This document shows, in pieces, positions 17,675-26,031 of a DNA stretch of 64,000 bases. This DNA is from DASPKT01 sp035626475. GTDB lineage: Bacteria; Pseudomonadota; Alphaproteobacteria; Azospirillales; Azospirillaceae. The notes beneath the pieces were generated by a model that saw only the letters and a list, made by a program, of their open reading frames with translations, made no database searches and had not been told where the DNA came from. Position numbers and translations under genes: made by a program. Position 1 is the first letter of the stretch; the number at the start of each line of letters is the position of its first letter. The stretch spans positions 248,001 through 312,000 of the forward strand of contig DASPNP010000053.1 of NCBI GenBank assembly GCA_035626475.1, written 5' to 3'.

Positions 17675-18811
17675 TCAGTCTTCCCCTTCCACGCCGTTCC
17701 CGGCCTCCCGCGCCATCGGCAGCGACACCTTGAAGACCGTGCGCTTCGGCACGCTGTCGAAATCGATGACGCCGCCATGGTCGCCGATGATCTTGGCGAC
17801 CAATGCAAGACCGAGGCCGCTGCCGTTGCGCTTGGTGGTGACGAAGGGATCGAAGAGATGGGCGCGCAGATCCTCCGGGATGCCCTCGCCATTATCCTGG
17901 ACCGAGACCAGCAAAGGCAGGCGCAGCCTCGCCTCCGAGCCGGACACCGCCAGCCGCACGCCCTGCTGGTAGGCGGTGGACAGCACGATCTCCCCGCCCT
18001 GCTCCGGGCAGGCCTCTGCCGCATTTTTGAGCAGGTTGAGGAAGACCTGGATCAGCTGGTCGCGGTTGCCCAGGACCGGCGGCAGCGAGGGGTCGTAGCG
18101 CTCGACGAAGCGGATGTGGCGGGCGAAGCCGCTCTGGGCGATCCGGCGCACATGCTCCAGCACGCCGTGGATGTTCACCGGCTGCTTCGCCAGGGGACGG
18201 TCGTCGGAGAAGATCTCCATCCGGTCGACCAGCTTCACGATGCGGTCCGCCTCCTCGCAGATGAGGCGGGTCAGCATGCGGTCGGGCTCGGGGACGCTCT
18301 CCTCCAGCAGCTGGGCGGCGCCGCGGATGCCGGAAAGCGGGTTCTTCACCTCGTGCGCCAGCATCGCCGCCATGGCGACGACCGAGCGCGCGGCGCCCCG
18401 GTGGGTCAGCTGGTTGTCGATCTTGCGGGCGATGGAGCGCTCGTTGAGCGACAGCACGACGAGCCCGCCCTCCTCGCCCAGCGGCGCCGCCTGGACCGTG
18501 ACCAGGTGCGCGCCGATGCGCGGGGTCTCCACCGTGACGCCGTACTCAGACACGCTGCCGCCGGTGGCGCGGGCCTGCTCCACCAGGGCGAAGAGCGGGC
18601 TGTCGCCGGGCACCAGTTCCGACAGCGGGCGGCCCAGGAGATGGCTGGCGCTGGCGCCGAAGAACTCCTCGGCCTCCAGGTTCACCGAGCGCAGCAGCCC
18701 GGCCCGGTCCACCACCATGACCGGGTGCGGCAGGGCGTTCAGCACGCTCGCGGCGTCGGGCGCCGGCAGCGGCGCCGGGCGGTCCGGCTTCGCGGCGGCC
18801 CTGCTGCTCAT
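17675..18811 (-). CDS. ntrB: nitrogen regulation sensor kinase NtrB
   Basis: 378-residue soluble kinase/phosphatase for NtrC, normally controlled by PII proteins. An N-terminal PAS domain (begins LNALPHPVMVVDRAG) is followed by the phospho-acceptor H-box in MLAHEVKNPLSGIRGA. The HATPase region has NLLKNAAEAC, DNGEGIPED and GSGLGLALVAKI. No transmembrane segment is visible, as expected. It begins 1 base after the dusB stop, so the three genes are tightly coupled. Confidence 0.96.
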   Translation of the reverse strand: MSSRAAAKPDRPAPLPAPDAASVLNALPHPVMVVDRAGLLRSVNLEAEEFFGASASHLLGRPLSELVPGDSPLFALVEQARATGGSVSEYGVTVETPRIGAHLVTVQAAPLGEEGGLVVLSLNERSIARKIDNQLTHRGAARSVVAMAAMLAHEVKNPLSGIRGAAQLLEESVPEPDRMLTRLICEEADRIVKLVDRMEIFSDDRPLAKQPVNIHGVLEHVRRIAQSGFARHIRFVERYDPSLPPVLGNRDQLIQVFLNLLKNAAEACPEQGGEIVLSTAYQQGVRLAVSGSEARLRLPLLVSVQDNGEGIPEDLRAHLFDPFVTTKRNGSGLGLALVAKIIGDHGGVIDFDSVPKRTVFKVSLPMAREAGNGVEGED

Positions 18812-18812
18812 C

Positions 18813-19874
18813 TCAGGCCGCTTCCAGCTCCGCGCCGTCGGCGTCGCCGGCCCGGTTGCTGTTGAGGTCGCGCTGGGTGACGCCGCGGTCCAGAACGCCC
18901 TGGTAGAAGTCCAGGATCAGCCGCTTCACCGCGTCCACCTCGGCGACGCTGTTCACCGCGGCGCGGTACTCGGCAGAGCCCGGCAGGCCCTTGGAGTACC
19001 AGGCGACGTGCTTGCGGGCGATACGGTGGCCGGCCTCGTAGCCGTAATGCGCCAGGATGGCGTCGTAATGCTCCAGCACGATGTCGCGCTGCTCGGGCAG
19101 GGTCGGCTCCGGCACCTGCTCGCCGGTGCGGAGATACGCCATGGCCTGTGCCACGAACCAGGGGCGGCCGTAGGTGCCGCGCCCGATCATGATCCCGTCC
19201 GCCCCGCTCTCCGCCAGGCAGCGCGTCACGTCGGGGAAATCGGTGATGTCGCCGTTGGCGATGACCGGAATGGAGACGGCCTCCTTCACCCGGCGGATGA
19301 AGCGCCAGTCGGCGGTGCCGTTGTACATCTGGTTACGGGTGCGGCCATGGACCGTCACCATCCTGATCCCGCATTCCTCGGCGATGCGCGCGAGCTTCGG
19401 GGCGTTTAGGTTCTGCTCGTCCCAGCCCTTGCGCATCTTCATGGTGACCGGCACCGAGACGGCCTTCACGGTCGCCTCCATGATGCGGGTCGCCGTCAGC
19501 TCGTCCTTCATGAGGGCGGAGCCGGCGAAGCCGTTCACCACCTTCTTCACCGGGCAGCCGAAATTGATGTCGATGATGGCGGCGCCCCGGTCCTCGCAGA
19601 GCTTTGCCGCCTCGGCCATGACATGGGGCTCGCAGCCCGCGAGCTGCACCGAGATCGGCGCCTCGTCCTGGCTGTGGTCCGTCTTCTTCATGCTCTCGCG
19701 CGTGGCGCGGATCATGGCCTGGCTGGCGATCATCTCGGACACGACGAGGCCGGCGCCGGTGCGCTTGACCAGCCGGCGGAACGGCATGTCCGAGACGCCG
19801 GACATGGGCGCCAGGATCACCGGCTCCTCGATCGTGACGGGGCCGATGGCGATCGGCTTCAGCTTGCCGCCCAT
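18813..19874 (-). CDS. dusB: tRNA-dihydrouridine synthase DusB (nifR3)
   Basis: 353-residue FMN-dependent enzyme that reduces uridines in the tRNA D-loop. TIM-barrel signatures are APMSGVSDMPFRRL near residue 20, the catalytic cysteine in INFGCPVKKVVNGFAGSALM, and HGRTRNQMY with IPVIANGDI and GADGIMIGRGTYGRPW. In alphaproteobacteria dusB (historically nifR3) heads the ntrBC operon, exactly as here. At about 353 residues the C terminus is slightly longer than in E. coli DusB. Confidence 0.96.
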   Translation of the reverse strand: MGGKLKPIAIGPVTIEEPVILAPMSGVSDMPFRRLVKRTGAGLVVSEMIASQAMIRATRESMKKTDHSQDEAPISVQLAGCEPHVMAEAAKLCEDRGAAIIDINFGCPVKKVVNGFAGSALMKDELTATRIMEATVKAVSVPVTMKMRKGWDEQNLNAPKLARIAEECGIRMVTVHGRTRNQMYNGTADWRFIRRVKEAVSIPVIANGDITDFPDVTRCLAESGADGIMIGRGTYGRPWFVAQAMAYLRTGEQVPEPTLPEQRDIVLEHYDAILAHYGYEAGHRIARKHVAWYSKGLPGSAEYRAAVNSVAEVDAVKRLILDFYQGVLDRGVTQRDLNSNRAGDADGAELEAA

Positions 19875-19965
19875 TTTTTAGGCACTCACAACAGCTGCTG
19901 CAAAATTGGGCGGCACCCTATCATGGAACAGGCCAGAAGGCAAAAGCGGGGGCCGGGCGCGGCAT

Positions 19966-19991
19966 ATGCCCCGGCCGCATGGCCGGGGCAT
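19966..19991 (-). terminator. Perfect 11-bp hairpin after the Spo0M-like gene
   Basis: ATGCCCCGGCC, loop GCAT, GGCCGGGGCAT: an uninterrupted 11-bp inverted repeat 13 bases past the stop of the minus-strand Spo0M-like gene. On that strand a TTTT run comes only some 20 bases later, so termination may be imperfect or factor-assisted. Confidence 0.5.
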
Positions 19992-20004
19992 CCCCGCCAA
20001 CGAC

Positions 20005-20775
20005 TCAGAGGCCCAGCAGCTGCCCCAGCGACCGCTGGATCGCGCTCTGCCCCGGGCCGCGCAGGCCGCCCGGCAGGGGTACATGGTGCCAGCTCTCGTC
20101 CATGCCGGTCGCCTCCAGCAGGAAGCCGCTCAGGCTGCGGGCGGATCGGTCGACCTGGACCAGCAGCTCGAAGCCGTCACGGCCGTCCGGCTGGAACACC
20201 AACTCCACCTCGTCGAAGCGGCCGCGGCCGTAGCCGGCGGGCTTGAACTCGAACTCCTGCACGAAGCCGTGGCCGCCGTGCCAGCGCGGCCGGTGCTCCA
20301 CGTCGGACTTGTAGAGGCGGAAGCCCAGCGCCTCCATCGCGGCGAAGGCGTCGCGCTGCACCGGGGCCGGCGCCACCACCAGCGCGTCGTTGTCCACAGA
20401 GTCGAGCGCCATGGGGATGTCCAGCCGTGTGCGCAGCCAGGCCTGCGAGCGGTCGCGGCCCAGCGCCACCGGCGTGAAGAGCGGCAGCGGGATCTCGAAG
20501 CGGAGCTCGTGCCTGGCACCCGGCTCGACGCTGAAGCCCTTGGTGACGGTGAAGGCGGCGATGGCGCGGCTCTGCAGCGTCTTGGTGTCGTTCGCCTCGA
20601 CCAGCACCTCGGTGCAGACCTCGACCCCGATTTCCGTGATCTCCTGCGGCACGCCGCCGCCCTTCACGGCGATGCGGCCGGAGACGGCGCCGCCGAGCTC
20701 GACATGCGGCGTGTCGAGGATGGTGTCCACGGTCGCCCCGCCGATTCCGACGGAGGCGAGAAGCTTGCCCAGCAT
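20005..20775 (-). CDS. sporulation-control protein Spo0M family (arrestin-like)
   Basis: 256 residues. The start MLGKLLASVGIGGATVDTIL and the following GAVSGRIAVKGG segment match the Spo0M family, whose members have an arrestin-like double beta-sandwich and interact with cell-shape or division proteins in Bacillus. The C-terminal half (EFEFKP, DEVELVFQP, DRSARSLSGFL) is also typical. Many non-sporulating bacteria carry homologues of unknown role. It has no signal peptide or membrane segment. It interrupts the usual dusB-ispDF neighbourhood, and the next upstream gene is 54 bases away. Confidence 0.78.
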   Translation of the reverse strand: MLGKLLASVGIGGATVDTILDTPHVELGGAVSGRIAVKGGGVPQEITEIGVEVCTEVLVEANDTKTLQSRAIAAFTVTKGFSVEPGARHELRFEIPLPLFTPVALGRDRSQAWLRTRLDIPMALDSVDNDALVVAPAPVQRDAFAAMEALGFRLYKSDVEHRPRWHGGHGFVQEFEFKPAGYGRGRFDEVELVFQPDGRDGFELLVQVDRSARSLSGFLLEATGMDESWHHVPLPGGLRGPGQSAIQRSLGQLLGL

Positions 20776-20829
20776 GGTTCCTCCCTGGTGCTGTGTCGTT
20801 GCCTGCCAGGGATAGGTGCCCCTTCGGGC

Positions 20830-21645
20830 TCAGCCCATCAAGATGCCGGTGACGAACTTCACGCCGGGATAACCCAGCGTCAGCAGCAGATAGGCCACCA
20901 GCATCAGCCTTCCGGCCGCCCGCCCCCTCACCCCGGCGAGCCGCTGCGCCGCCAGCAGGATCAGCACGGTGAAGAAGCTGGCCAGCGAGAACAGCGTCTT
21001 GTGGTCGATGACCAGGAAGCGGCCCTGCTTGAAGTAGAGCACGGCGCTGCCCGTGGCGATGCCGGCCGCCAGCACCAGGGCGGAGGCGGCCAGCAGCCGG
21101 TACTGCAGCGTCTCGGCATCGGCCATGGCGGGCAGCTGGCGGGTCAACTGCGTCGGCCGCTTGGCCTTCAGCGCCCGCTCCTGCAGCAGCGCGGCGAGGC
21201 CGGCCACGGCGGCGATGGTCACCAGCGCGTAGGTGCCGACGGAGATCGCGATGTGCAGGTCGATCCAGACCGGGGAGGCCTGCGCGGCCAGCCCGGCCCC
21301 TTGCGTCGCCCGCTGGTGCTGGCCGGTCAGGGTGGCGAGGCAGCCCAGCAGCACCAGATAGGGCAGCAGCAGCGGCGCCAGCCGCCAGGCGGAGCGCGAG
21401 ACCGCGGCGATGGCGCCGTACAGCACCAGCGTGGCCGCGATGGACACCCAGAGCGTCGCCGCCAAGCCGGTCCGCCAAGCGCCGCCCAGCTGCACCAGCG
21501 ACCAGATCAGCGCCCCTGCCGTCGCCACGCCCAGCAGCGTCCAGAACATGCCGGGGCGGCGGTCCGCCTCGGGCCGGAAGGACAGCACGGCCGCCGGCAC
21601 CAGGGCCAGCAGGGCCGAGAGGCTCAACAGGGTCGCTTGCAGCAT
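20830..21645 (-). CDS. CcsA/HemX-like integral membrane protein (cytochrome c assembly family, YpjD type)
   Basis: 271 residues with about eight hydrophobic segments. It starts MLQATLLSLSALLALVPAAVL. The region WIDLHIAISVGTYALVTIAAVAG and the later VIDHKTLFSLASFFTVLILL match the cytochrome-c-assembly (CcsA/CcmC/YpjD) fold with conserved histidines (HIAIS, DHKTLF), which bind or present haem. The complete Ccm pathway is not in the window, so the precise role (YpjD versus haem export) is open. It is divergent from ispDF across 111 bases. Confidence 0.8.
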   Translation of the reverse strand: MLQATLLSLSALLALVPAAVLSFRPEADRRPGMFWTLLGVATAGALIWSLVQLGGAWRTGLAATLWVSIAATLVLYGAIAAVSRSAWRLAPLLLPYLVLLGCLATLTGQHQRATQGAGLAAQASPVWIDLHIAISVGTYALVTIAAVAGLAALLQERALKAKRPTQLTRQLPAMADAETLQYRLLAASALVLAAGIATGSAVLYFKQGRFLVIDHKTLFSLASFFTVLILLAAQRLAGVRGRAAGRLMLVAYLLLTLGYPGVKFVTGILMG

Positions 21646-21756
21646 GCGCTCTCCGCTACCCGGCCGGATGAGGCGGCACCGGGCGTCTTGGCGGGCGGGG
21701 CTCGACCCGCTAGGCTCCGCCCTCGCCCGCGAGGCGCACTATAGTCGGAACATCCC

Positions 21757-22911
21757 ATGCCGTCATGCATCGCCCTCATCGTCGCCGCCGGCAGCGGCGA
21801 GCGCTTCGGGGGCTCCAGGCCGAAGCAGTATCTCGACCTCGCCGGCCGGCCGGTGCTGCGCCGGTCGGTGGAGGCGTTCCTGAACCACCCGCTGGTGACG
21901 GGCGTACGCGTCGTCATCAATCCGGCCCACCGCGACCTGTATGACGACGCTGTCGCAGGCCTTGGCCTGCCAGAGCCGATCGCCGGCGGTGCCGCCCGGC
22001 AGGAGAGCGCGCGGCTGGGGCTGGAGGCGCTGGCGGGTGATGCGCCCGACCTGGTGCTGATCCATGACGGCGCCCGGCCGCTGGTCGACGCCGACACCAT
22101 CACCCGCGTCGTCGAGGCGCTGGCTGGGGCACCGGCCGCCGTGGCGGCGACGCCGCTGGCGGACACGCTCAAGCGCGCCCGCGACGGCGAGGTGGTCGGC
22201 ACGGTCGACCGCGAGGGGCTGTGGCGCGCCCGCACGCCCCAGGGCTTCCGCTTTCGCGACATCCTGGCCGCCCATCGTTCCGTTGCCGGAATGAGCCTCA
22301 CCGATGACGCCGCCGTGGCCGAGGAGGTCGGGCTGGAGGTGCGGGTGGTGGCGAGCAATCCCGACAACATGAAGGTGACCCATGGCTACGACCTCCAGCG
22401 CGCGGAGCGGCTGCTCATGATGGAGCTGGGCGACATCCGCACCGGTACCGGCTTCGACGTGCACAAGTTCCGCGACGGAGACCATGTCATGCTCTGCGGC
22501 GTGCGCGTCCCGCACGACCAGGCGCTGGAGGGCCATTCCGACGCCGATGTGGGCTTGCACGCCCTGACCGACGCCATCCTGGGCGCGCTCTGCGCCGGCG
22601 ACATCGGCCAGCATTTCCCGCCCAGCGACCCGCGCTGGAAAGGCGCCGACAGCGCCATGTTCCTGCGCCACGCCGCCGGCATGGTGCGCGGTCGCGGCGG
22701 CGTCATCGCCCATGCCGACGTGACGGTGATCTGCGAGAGGCCCAAGGTCGGCCCGCATCGCGAGGCCATGGCCGCCCGCATCGCCGAACTGCTGGAGATC
22801 GCGCCCGATCGGGTCAGCGTCAAGGCGACGACGACGGAGGGCCTGGGCTTCACCGGCCGGCGGGAGGGCATCGCAGCCCAGGCCGCCTGCACCATTCGCC
22901 TGCCCTTCTGA
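21757..22911 (+). CDS. ispDF: bifunctional IspD/IspF isoprenoid enzyme
   Basis: 384-residue fusion for two steps of the non-mevalonate (MEP) pathway. Residues 1 to about 225 are MEP cytidylyltransferase (IspD), with IVAAGSGERFGGSRPKQYL, DGARPLVD and SLTDDAAVAEEVG. From about residue 227 it is the cyclodiphosphate synthase (IspF), with RTGTGFDVHKF and LEGHSDADVGLHALTDAILG supplying the zinc ligands. The fusion, which skips IspE, is frequent in alphaproteobacteria. A TATAGT -10-like hexamer at 21740-21745 lies only 12 bases before the ATG, without a recognisable -35 box. Confidence 0.97.
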   Translation: MPSCIALIVAAGSGERFGGSRPKQYLDLAGRPVLRRSVEAFLNHPLVTGVRVVINPAHRDLYDDAVAGLGLPEPIAGGAARQESARLGLEALAGDAPDLVLIHDGARPLVDADTITRVVEALAGAPAAVAATPLADTLKRARDGEVVGTVDREGLWRARTPQGFRFRDILAAHRSVAGMSLTDDAAVAEEVGLEVRVVASNPDNMKVTHGYDLQRAERLLMMELGDIRTGTGFDVHKFRDGDHVMLCGVRVPHDQALEGHSDADVGLHALTDAILGALCAGDIGQHFPPSDPRWKGADSAMFLRHAAGMVRGRGGVIAHADVTVICERPKVGPHREAMAARIAELLEIAPDRVSVKATTTEGLGFTGRREGIAAQAACTIRLPF

Positions 22912-22917
22912 GGAGCC

Positions 22918-23412
22918 GTGCCCATGTTCCCGGCCGACCTGATCCTGCTGTCCGAGCAGTTGCGCGACCGCTACCGGGAGAAAGGCCTGTGGATCGCCAC
23001 GGCCGAGTCCTGCACCGGCGGCCTGATATCAGGCTGCCTGACCGCCGTCAGCGGTTCCTCGGCGGTGGTCGACCGCGGCTTCGTGACCTACACCAACGAG
23101 GCCAAGACCGAGATGCTGGGCGTCCCGGCCGAGCTGATCCGGGCCAAGGGCGCCGTCAGCGAGGAGGTCGCGCGCGCCATGGCGCTGGGCGTGCTGGAGC
23201 GCACGAAGGTGGACGTGGCGCTGTCGGTCACCGGGATCGCCGGACCGACGGGCGGCACGCCGGAGAAGCCGGTCGGGCTGGTCTATCTCGGCGCCGTCCG
23301 GCGCGGGCGGGAACCGGTGGTGGAGCGCCACGTCTTCCAGGGCGACCGCACCTGGGTCCGCCTCTCCGCGGTGCGCCGCGCGCTGGAGATGGCGATGGAG
23401 CGGGCGGGGTAG
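22918..23412 (+). CDS. pncC: nicotinamide-nucleotide amidohydrolase (CinA C-terminal family)
   Basis: 164-residue stand-alone CinA C-terminal domain, which deamidates nicotinamide mononucleotide to nicotinate mononucleotide for NAD recycling. Signature motifs are TAESCTGGLIS (catalytic serine), VDRGFVTYTNEAKTEMLGV, GAVSEEVARAMA and SVTGIAGPTGG. The start is either GTG at 22918 or ATG at 22924, 2 codons later. It follows ispDF by 6 bases, the common ispDF-cinA pair. Confidence 0.93.
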   Translation: MPMFPADLILLSEQLRDRYREKGLWIATAESCTGGLISGCLTAVSGSSAVVDRGFVTYTNEAKTEMLGVPAELIRAKGAVSEEVARAMALGVLERTKVDVALSVTGIAGPTGGTPEKPVGLVYLGAVRRGREPVVERHVFQGDRTWVRLSAVRRALEMAMERAG

Positions 23413-23507
23413 CCTCAGCTACCGGCGCCATCCACCCCTGGACATAGGGCCGACTGCCCGGGTGTCGACGTTCCCCTGGCCGGGACGGGACATCGGGGCG
23501 GATTACT

Positions 23508-25346
23508 GTGAAGAAGCTCTCGCTGATCGCGATGGGCGCGGCCGTGGCCGCGGGACTGGTCTATGGCGGGTACACGGCGGTCGCGGGCGACGCCTTCCGC
23601 ATCGGCTACATGGTCGACCGCGAGTTCCTGCGGCTGGTCATCGACAAGCCGGAGACGCTGACCCGGCAGGGGCTGATCGAGAACACGCCGCTGGACTTCC
23701 ACAGCGGCCGGCTCGACGACGAGAGCCTCGCCGCCAACCGCGCGGATTTCGACCGCATCCGCGAGGCGCGGGAGCGCATCGTGGCGGCCTATGGCGATGC
23801 GACCCTGTCGGCGCAGGACCGGCTCAGCTACGAGGTGGTCCTGCATATGCTGGACGACTTCCTGGCGCGGGCGGATTTCCCCTACCTGATCGGTCCCGGT
23901 TCCGGCATCTACCCGGTCAACCAGCTGACCGGCGTCCAGCTCAGCACGGTCTCCACCCTGACCCAGGCGCACCGGATCGAGGACGTCCGCAGCGCCGAGC
24001 GCTATGTCGAGCGGCTGCGCGACTTCCCCCGCAAGTTCCGGGGCGTAGAGGAGACGGTCCGGCACCAAGCGGCGCAGGGCGTGATCCCGCCCACCTTCAT
24101 CATCGACCGGGTGCTGGAGACGGTGGACGCCTTCACGGCGCTCCATCCCGCCGACAACCCGCTGGTGGCCGGTTTCGCCCGGAAGCTCGAGGCCGCCGGC
24201 ATCGCGGGCGGCGAGCGCGACCGGCTGATCGCGGCCGCCACCGACGCCGTCTCGGATGCCGTCTATCCCGCGCACCGATCCCTGGCCGGACTGCTGCGTG
24301 ACGAGCTGAAGCCGAAAGCGACGACGGATGCGGGCGCCTGGGCCCTGCCCGACGGCGAGCGCTTCTACGCCGTGGCGCTGCGTTCCATGACCACGACCGA
24401 CATGACTCCGGAGCAGATCCACGCGCTGGGGCTGGCCGAGGTGGCGCGGCTGACCGAAGCGATGGATGCGCGGCTGACCGCCTTGGGCTACGGCGGCGGC
24501 ACGGTGGCCGAGCGCATGCGCGCCCTGTCCCGCGACCCGCGCTTCACCTTCGGCGAGGGCGACGCCGCCCGGGAGGCCATCCTGGCGGAGGTGCGCGGCA
24601 TCATCGAGAGCGTGAAGCCGCTTGTCGGCCGCTGGTTCCACGACGCGCCGGACGTGGACATCGAGGTCCGCCGCGTGGCGCCGCATGCCGAGGCGACGGC
24701 GGCCTCCGCCTTCATCCAGCGCCAGACGCGGGACGGCGGCAAGCCGCGCTTCATGATCAACCTGCACGACGCGTCGATCTGGAACCGCTGGAACCTGCGC
24801 ACCCTCACCTACCACGAGGCGGCGCCGGGGCATCTGCTGGAGGATGCCTATTCGGCCGGGCTGCAGGGCATCCCCGAGGCCCGCCGCAACGGCCGCTTCC
24901 CCGCCTTCTCCGAGGGCTGGGCCATGTATGCCGAGCGGCTGATGGCCGAGGAGGGCCTGTACCGGGACGATCCCTACGGCGAGCTGGGCTTCCTGCAGGC
25001 CGAGCTGTTCCGCGCCGCGCGCCTGGTGGTCGACACCGGCATCCACGCGCGCCGCTGGACCCGCGAGCAGGCCATGGCCTACCTGATGGAGACCACCGGC
25101 GACGACGCAGCCGAGGTCGCCCGCGAGGTGGAGCGCTACGTCGTCAACCCCGGCCAAGCGACCGCCTACACCATCGGCCAGCTGAAGTTCCTGGAGCTGC
25201 GCGACCGTGCCAAGGCCGCTCTCGGCCCGAAGTTCGACCTGCGCGACTTCCACAAGGTCGTGCTCGGCCAGGGCCGCCTGCCGCTGACGCTGCTGGAGAA
25301 GCAGGTGGACGCCTGGATCGCGGAGCGCGGGGGAGCGGGGACGTAG
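23508..25346 (+). CDS. DUF885 family protein, probable exported metallopeptidase
   Basis: 612 residues. The first 27 (MKKLSLIAMGAAVAAGLVYG...) form a signal peptide or membrane anchor, so the protein probably acts in the periplasm. The rest matches DUF885: LTYHEAAPGHLLED (His436, Glu437, His442) resembles an HExxxGH zinc motif, with a further FSEGWAMYAERL segment carrying a likely third ligand. Relatives include dipeptidase-like enzymes, but activity in this branch is largely uncharacterised. Start is GTG at 23508. It sits between cinA and the COQ10/lipA cluster and is convergent with it. Confidence 0.85.
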   Translation: MKKLSLIAMGAAVAAGLVYGGYTAVAGDAFRIGYMVDREFLRLVIDKPETLTRQGLIENTPLDFHSGRLDDESLAANRADFDRIREARERIVAAYGDATLSAQDRLSYEVVLHMLDDFLARADFPYLIGPGSGIYPVNQLTGVQLSTVSTLTQAHRIEDVRSAERYVERLRDFPRKFRGVEETVRHQAAQGVIPPTFIIDRVLETVDAFTALHPADNPLVAGFARKLEAAGIAGGERDRLIAAATDAVSDAVYPAHRSLAGLLRDELKPKATTDAGAWALPDGERFYAVALRSMTTTDMTPEQIHALGLAEVARLTEAMDARLTALGYGGGTVAERMRALSRDPRFTFGEGDAAREAILAEVRGIIESVKPLVGRWFHDAPDVDIEVRRVAPHAEATAASAFIQRQTRDGGKPRFMINLHDASIWNRWNLRTLTYHEAAPGHLLEDAYSAGLQGIPEARRNGRFPAFSEGWAMYAERLMAEEGLYRDDPYGELGFLQAELFRAARLVVDTGIHARRWTREQAMAYLMETTGDDAAEVAREVERYVVNPGQATAYTIGQLKFLELRDRAKAALGPKFDLRDFHKVVLGQGRLPLTLLEKQVDAWIAERGGAGT

Positions 25347-25389
25347 GAGATCACGCTTCGCTCGGTCGAAAGCAGGGTGGGAAACGAGG

Positions 25390-25545
25390 GCAGCGTTGCG
25401 GGGGTGCGTGCTTCGACAGGCTCAGCATGAGGAGGATTCAGCTGCTCCCGGAGGAAGTTGCTCCCTAGCAACAGAAGTGCCTCGCGCAACCCGTTCCTCA
25501 TCCTGAGCTTGTCGAAGGACGCACCACGTCCCAGCCTCGCCAGGA
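25390..25545. repeat. ~155-bp palindromic intergenic repeat, copy 1
   Basis: Left arm 25405-25432 contains CTTCGACAGGCTCAGCATGA; right arm 25496-25524 contains its complement TCATCCTGAGCTTGTCGAAG. The arms pair over most of 28 positions around a 63-base loop. Loop and flanks (GCTGCTCCC, TGCCTCGCGCA, CCCAGCCTC) recur at 53857-54013, so the two sites are copies of one element. It fills the gap between the convergent DUF885 and COQ10-like genes and could act as a bidirectional terminator. No coding potential seen. Confidence 0.85.
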
Positions 25546-25565
25546 GAGGCGCTGAACCATTCGGG

Positions 25566-26027
25566 TCAGACCGCCCGCGGCGCCGCCCCGTCCGGCTTGC
25601 CGTAGAGCTGGTGGGCCCTGCCCTCGAAGGCGGCGACCATGCGGCGGACGGCCTCGCCGAACAGCGCGCCGATGATCTTCTGCAGGATCACGTTCCGGAA
25701 CTCGAAATCCACATAGAAGTCGATCAGCGTCCCCTCCGGGTGCGGTTCGAAGATCCAGTGGTTGTTCAGGTAGTGGAACGGGCCCTCGGTGTACTCGACA
25801 TCGATGCGGCGGTTGGGCTCGCTCAGCGTCACCTTCGAGGTGAAGCGCTCGCGCACCATCTTGAAGCCGATTACCAAGTCGGCCCAGAAGACGTTGCCCT
25901 CGCGCCGGCGGATACGCGCGGCCACGGCCCAGGGCAGGAACTCCGGGTAGCGCTCCACCTCCGCCACCAGCCGGAACAGCTGTTCCGGCGTGTAGGGCAG
26001 GACGCGCTTCTCGGCGTGCGTCGGCAT
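25566..26027 (-). CDS. SRPBCC/COQ10-like protein (RatA family)
   Basis: 153-residue START-like (SRPBCC) single-domain protein. It begins MPTHAEKRVLPYTPEQLFRLV, with VERYPEFLPW and the C-terminal GALFGEAVRRMVAAFEGRAHQLYG. Homologues bind coenzyme Q or its precursors (COQ10) or are named RatA ribosome-association toxins; the ubiquinone-binding role is the better guess in an alphaproteobacterium. I use the ATG at 26027; the longer open frame upstream overlaps lipA out of frame. The gene starts 4 bases after the lipA stop. Confidence 0.9.
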   Translation of the reverse strand: MPTHAEKRVLPYTPEQLFRLVAEVERYPEFLPWAVAARIRRREGNVFWADLVIGFKMVRERFTSKVTLSEPNRRIDVEYTEGPFHYLNNHWIFEPHPEGTLIDFYVDFEFRNVILQKIIGALFGEAVRRMVAAFEGRAHQLYGKPDGAAPRAV

Positions 26028-26031
26028 ACGC

